DNA of 10,131 bases from Anaerohalosphaeraceae bacterium (GTDB taxonomy: Bacteria > Planctomycetota > Phycisphaerae > Sedimentisphaerales > Anaerohalosphaeraceae). Location: NCBI GenBank assembly GCA_030671565.1, contig DAOVIC010000052.1, positions 1 to 10,131 of the forward strand, given 5' to 3'. Positions 6,743 to 10,131 of the stretch are shown one piece after another (positions within the stretch are counted from its first letter, which is position 1; each line of letters begins with the position of its first letter). The position numbers and the translations under genes are program-made. The notes beneath the pieces are model-generated. The model saw only the letters and a program-made list of their open reading frames with translations, was not told the DNA's origin and searched no databases.

Positions 6743-7996
6743 CTAAAGTATTAGATTTCCAACCTGAGGCTTCTTTTCACCCTGACCGAGCAAATCTTTG
6801 ATAGATACCGGTTTTAAGGAATCGTAACCCGTACGATCGAAAACATATTCGCATACAAAGAAAAGGGAGGCAACTCCATCGTCACCGTATCGATAATCCT
6901 CATGCGATTTACTTCCGCGATCGAGGGGCCGCATCTCCTGCATTAGAACTGTTATCTGATTATGCATAGCTGTCTTTAACGCACCGTCCGCCGCGAAACC
7001 CTCGCGATACTGGTGTTCCTTTTCGCTGCAAAGTTCCTGGATAAAAGGTATCATCATTTTGGCATTGATAACAACACCGAAACTAAAATGTAACACATCA
7101 TATTTATCGCCGGTTTTTCGACCCGTCCAGGGACCGACACCGAGCACCTTGTCTTCGTCGGCAAGAATATAATACGGCTTGTCAGATAGCCCGCCGCCGC
7201 CGTGTTGCCTAACGTCAGGCTCATCCACTAATTCCTGGAAACCAATACCGTAAAAACGTTTAACAGGCGAATCGTACACCGACGAGGAACCGGAATTCAT
7301 CGCAATTATAGTCTCGACGACATCTTCGTAAACCCAATAGGCAACCTGAGTATACCAGCAGTCTTCCAACGCTTGTTCCTGACCGCTGTAATCATACTCT
7401 TCCCAGTAATCGTACCACGGAAACGCATAGGGGCTGGAATATATGGTTATGCTTTCGGCACGCTTACGGCAAACCGCATCCATGATAGAACTGCTCGCAG
7501 AATCCTTTCTGGAACTGGTCCTCCGGGTTCTTCCTCTATTGGAGGCACCCCCCTTGCGTTCCGTTTCCCTGCGAAAATCAGACTCACTCGGACAATCAAG
7601 TGCCTTCATACGCTTAACCAAACCGTCAGGACCGGCTATCGCATTTCGGAACTTCTTGCCAAAATCTAAAAACAACTGACGAGAACCGTCCTGCTGATCT
7701 GGAAAAAGACCATAATCCAACAACAAACGCAAAGAAGACTCATCGAGCATTTTTGCGATAGTCTCCGCCTCGGAAGAAAACTGTTCCTGGTATAACTTTT
7801 CCTGCTCATATTGGTGCGATGAAGGCAAATCGCCGCGGAGCAGCGACTTGATCTTAGTTCCCTGGGAAACGCTTTGTTTCTTTATCTGAGATTCCAAAGA
7901 ACTCCCGATCAACATCGCAGGGATAAATATGGAAATAGCGACAATGACTATTGCAACAGGGATGACCAAAGCTATATATTTCTTGATAAAATTCAT
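6743..7996 (-). CDS. Single-pass membrane protein in the PilO position, function unknown
   Basis: The 417 residues begin MNFIKKY, with one strongly hydrophobic helix at about 8-30. A Gln/Glu/Lys-rich stretch (about 33-80) follows that could form a coiled coil. Residues about 148-170 form an Arg/Ser-rich linker (NRGRTRRTSSRKDS). Residues about 185-225 are unusually rich in Tyr and Trp (SPYAFPWYDYWEEYDY and the following CWYTQVAYWVYEDVV). A C-terminal part (about 300-390, FSFGVVINAKMMIPFIQELC) would fit a small alpha-beta fold of the PilO/GspM kind. That is a topology and position argument, not recognised similarity. An AGAAGG ribosome-binding site (8005-8010) overlaps the stop codon of the PilMN gene and lies eight bases from the ATG. 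The genes are 13 bases apart, so translation is probably coupled. It likely helps build the inner-membrane platform with PilMN. Confidence 0.85.
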   Translation of the reverse strand: MNFIKKYIALVIPVAIVIVAISIFIPAMLIGSSLESQIKKQSVSQGTKIKSLLRGDLPSSHQYEQEKLYQEQFSSEAETIAKMLDESSLRLLLDYGLFPDQQDGSRQLFLDFGKKFRNAIAGPDGLVKRMKALDCPSESDFRRETERKGGASNRGRTRRTSSRKDSASSSIMDAVCRKRAESITIYSSPYAFPWYDYWEEYDYSGQEQALEDCWYTQVAYWVYEDVVETIIAMNSGSSSVYDSPVKRFYGIGFQELVDEPDVRQHGGGGLSDKPYYILADEDKVLGVGPWTGRKTGDKYDVLHFSFGVVINAKMMIPFIQELCSEKEHQYREGFAADGALKTAMHNQITVLMQEMRPLDRGSKSHEDYRYGDDGVASLFFVCEYVFDRTGYDSLKPVSIKDLLGQGEKKPQVGNLIL

Positions 7997-8009
7997 TCAA
8001 TCAACCTTC

Positions 8010-10131
8010 TTATAAAATACCACTATTACTATTTGATTTACTTTCAGATTTCTCCTTGAAATTCGGAGACTCCTTCCAAACAAACTTAGCGTTTATCCTA
8101 AACCAGTGATCACGTGTGATATAAAGAGGTTCCTCGCTGAATTCGCCACGCTTCTTGGTCGCAATATCTCTATCGGAAAGGCTGGGATCGGATTTTATAT
8201 CTTCAATAGTGACCAGATCAAAGGTCTTGCTCATCTCTTCGTTGGTCATAGGATCGAAAAGAACATCTTCTTTGCTAACGCGATCCGTCATGGATCTATT
8301 GATGAGGCCGCCACCGCCCATCATACCACCCATCATGCCCATCATCGGATCCATCATGCCCACAGCCGCTCTCCTCTCGACCTTAGGGAGCCTTTCAACC
8401 TCACGCTCGACACCGATACCGTCGGGCATTCCCGTATCTATAATATCAACAGGACCAGTTTCCAGTTTGAAATGCGAAATATCGCTCTTTTCAAAAAGTT
8501 CAAACTGACATCCGTCAATGAGCTTGGAAAGATTCGCAAAACGAGTTACCATACCCCATTTGCTTTGGTCATCACCAACACCGGAGGGATCCAGAAGATC
8601 GTCAGGGATTGCATAAGGAGTATACCCCTCAAGCGTAACAACAAAACCAGGATTGTCTGAACCGTCGCCTTCCTCCTTCTTTTTAGCACCACGCTGTTGC
8701 ATCATCATCGCTGCATAAGGATTAGCACCACCGCCACCGCCCGGACCCATCATACCGCCCATCGGACCCATCATGCCCATCATCGGATCCATATATTCCG
8801 TATCGCTGGTAGACCGCCTCTTGGTTTTTCGCTTGGCCTTTCTGATCTCACCGAATTTAGCTTCCTTAAGGCTCGCGGCATAATTGATTGAAAGAGCGGT
8901 AACAAAAGCAAGCTTTCGATCTTCTCGCTCAACCGATTTTACCCCTTCGATATCACCTTCGCCAAAAGCCGCATAAAGATCGGCCTGGCCTGGATTATTC
9001 TCAGCGTTTGGCAGGCATTTAACAAGCATCTGGTGAAATATCGGAATGATGTCGCGATACTTAAACACTTCCAGTTCCTCGGTTATCTTGCCCTTGGTAG
9101 AAGTGCTTTTTGACTTCTCCTTTTTCAGATTGCTGTCGGCTTTTTGAGCTGCACTTACCACACGGCTGATCTGACGTCGTACAGATTCGTTCTTCTTATA
9201 TTTACCGGAGTTGGCAAGAGCATTGACAAGACCCAACACAGAAACGATCAGCAAAATGCCGGCGGCGATCGAGAACATCTTGCCCTTACGGACCCACGTC
9301 ATGGTACGTGCCAGCTTCTTAGGGAGAAGGTTAACGTCGATCTTACCTTCGCCAAGAAGTTGAACTCCAAGACCGTAAGCAACACCAAAATCGGAAATGT
9401 TCTCATGGAACTTCGCGGAACTGGAATCCTGAGCCACACTTAAACGCCTAAATGAACTCGGCTTAACAACAGCAATACCAAGAGACTGCTGAAGGTACTT
9501 GGCAACCCCCTGAAGCTTCATACCACCGCCAAGAACGACGATCTTGGAAAAACCGACATCACGACCGGAACCGCTGTTCGCATAGAAACCGAGACTACGC
9601 TGAACCTCGGAACCAAGATCGGTAAAAACAGGTTTCATCGCAGTAAATATCTGACGAACATACTTGCTCATAGGAGCTGTACGTTTTAGTTTCTCGGCCT
9701 TGCGGAAACTCAGCTTAAAAGCATCTGCGATCGCCTGAGTAAATGCGTTGCCGCCGATACGAATACTACGCTGCCACACCGCCTCTTTCGTACAAACGAT
9801 TAACGTCGTATTCTCCGCGCCCATATCAAGAACAACAACTGGTTTGTTGCTTGACGTACCGCGAAGCACATCGAAATGGCAGAAATTGTAAGCAGCCATA
9901 GGTGTGATCTGAACGCACGCCACTTTCATGTTACGGCGAGTAAAGTGGTCCATCGCCTCGTTGATGATCTCGTTCTTTATCGCAAACAACCCAACCTCGA
10001 CATTGGGACTATCAGGATCGCCCATAAGCTGCCAGTCCCACTCAACCTGATTGATGTCGAAAGGTATCTGCTGAACTGCCTCGAACTTTACGATCTCAGG
10101 AATACGTTTTTTCTCCACCGGCGGAAGCTTA
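8010..10131 (-). CDS. pilM: PilM::PilN fusion, type IV pilus inner-membrane platform protein, 5' end outside window
   Basis: The reading frame is open to the right edge. KLPPVEKKRIPEIVKFEAVQ is internal PilM sequence, so the GTG at 10118 is not the start and roughly 100 N-terminal residues are missing. The 706 visible residues show the actin-like fold: the phosphate-2 loop VVVLDMGAENTT (about 9800-9840) and the nucleotide motif VVLGGGMK (about 9515-9540). IDVNLLPKK (NLLP at 9321-9332) then matches the conserved INLLP peptide of PilN, which in known systems docks into PilM. A membrane helix follows (about 9210-9284), then a coiled coil, a Met-Gly linker (8730-8793), a beta-rich segment (GFVVTLEGYTPYA), a second Met-Gly linker (8306-8360) and a C-terminal RDHWFRINAKFVWKE segment. 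The actin-like part should be cytoplasmic and the rest periplasmic. This fusion of two normally separate genes heads the operon seen here. The pilus versus type II secretion assignment is open. Confidence 0.9.
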   Translation of the reverse strand, partial: KLPPVEKKRIPEIVKFEAVQQIPFDINQVEWDWQLMGDPDSPNVEVGLFAIKNEIINEAMDHFTRRNMKVACVQITPMAAYNFCHFDVLRGTSSNKPVVVLDMGAENTTLIVCTKEAVWQRSIRIGGNAFTQAIADAFKLSFRKAEKLKRTAPMSKYVRQIFTAMKPVFTDLGSEVQRSLGFYANSGSGRDVGFSKIVVLGGGMKLQGVAKYLQQSLGIAVVKPSSFRRLSVAQDSSSAKFHENISDFGVAYGLGVQLLGEGKIDVNLLPKKLARTMTWVRKGKMFSIAAGILLIVSVLGLVNALANSGKYKKNESVRRQISRVVSAAQKADSNLKKEKSKSTSTKGKITEELEVFKYRDIIPIFHQMLVKCLPNAENNPGQADLYAAFGEGDIEGVKSVEREDRKLAFVTALSINYAASLKEAKFGEIRKAKRKTKRRSTSDTEYMDPMMGMMGPMGGMMGPGGGGGANPYAAMMMQQRGAKKKEEGDGSDNPGFVVTLEGYTPYAIPDDLLDPSGVGDDQSKWGMVTRFANLSKLIDGCQFELFEKSDISHFKLETGPVDIIDTGMPDGIGVEREVERLPKVERRAAVGMMDPMMGMMGGMMGGGGLINRSMTDRVSKEDVLFDPMTNEEMSKTFDLVTIEDIKSDPSLSDRDIATKKRGEFSEEPLYITRDHWFRINAKFVWKESPNFKEKSESKSNSNSGIL
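8328..8354 (-). repeat. 27-base direct repeat, copy 1 (DPMMGMMG block)
   Basis: This is identical over 27 bases to 8766-8792, 438 bases away in the same gene and same orientation. It encodes the core MDPMMGMMG of the second Met-Gly linker of the PilMN fusion. Confidence 0.85.
8766..8792 (-). repeat. 27-base direct repeat, copy 2 (DPMMGMMG block)
   Basis: The partner of 8328-8354. It lies in the first Met-Gly linker of the PilMN fusion (MDPMMGMMGPMGGMMGPGGG on the protein). The identity at synonymous positions points to recent duplication or gene conversion rather than only protein-level constraint. The repeats and the 411 bases between them total a multiple of three, so recombination would keep the frame. 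Confidence 0.85.

Noticed and set aside
4751..8793. Met-rich linkers as copper-binding segments linked to the efflux adaptor
   Set aside because: The blocks lack the spaced MxxM or MxM pattern with His/Asp typical of Cu(I) sites in a defined domain. The genes are on separate transcripts, and Gly-Met-Pro composition fits a flexible linker better.
8106..8891. Plus-strand frames opposite the PilMN gene with His- and Pro-rich runs (HHTTHHAHH)
   Set aside because: These are complements of the Met-Gly repeats and not histidine-rich metal-binding proteins.
10116..10118. GTG as a start codon for the PilM protein
   Set aside because: The frame continues to the window edge as KLPP, and the following residues match internal PilM sequence, so the gene begins outside the window.

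Overview
The window looks like a chromosomal segment of a Planctomycetota bacterium, probably Phycisphaerae. This is an inference, not a database result. It rests on a type IV pilus-type PilM/PilN module whose proteins carry repeated Met-Gly-Pro linkers, a hypothetical family with a 'TVEPGNTYQYRIRLG' Fn3-like strand pair, moderate GC, and extended -10 promoters with Shine-Dalgarno sites. No RNA gene, insertion sequence, integrase, CRISPR array or phage gene is visible.

Layout. (1) Bases 1-1432, minus strand: the first 477 residues of a CusB-type periplasmic adaptor of a heavy-metal RND efflux pump. It runs off the left edge and carries two separate heavy-metal-binding Cys motifs. (2) Bases 1433-2220: a 788-base AT-rich divergent intergenic region. 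It holds an extended -10 promoter for the adaptor gene, a strong intrinsic terminator that points rightward but has no visible gene in front of it, long-range inverted repeats, and a promoter for the next gene. (3) Bases 2221-4731, plus strand: an intact 836-residue glycoside hydrolase family 2 protein of the beta-mannosidase type. Both catalytic glutamates are replaced (Asn435 and Gln521), so it is probably a pseudoenzyme. (4) Bases 4747-10131, minus strand: three tightly spaced genes read from right to left. These are a PilM::PilN fusion (5' end outside the window), a 417-residue single-pass protein in the PilO position, and a 650-residue single-pass protein in the PilP-like downstream position.

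How the genes may work together. In the PilMN fusion, the actin-like PilM part is joined directly to the conserved PilN N-terminal peptide (here IDVNLLP) and a membrane helix. The two downstream genes each encode an N-terminal membrane anchor with a large outer part. Together they look like a lineage-specific inner-membrane alignment platform of a type IV pilus or type II secretion-like machine. Met/Gly-rich linkers recur at four places in two of these proteins. The efflux adaptor and the GH2 gene show no functional link to this platform or to each other; each appears to have its own promoter.

The items most worth a second look are the doubly inactivated GH2 protein, the PilM-PilN fusion with its shared Met-Gly linkers, the two-site metal-binding adaptor, and the orphan terminator in the intergenic region.
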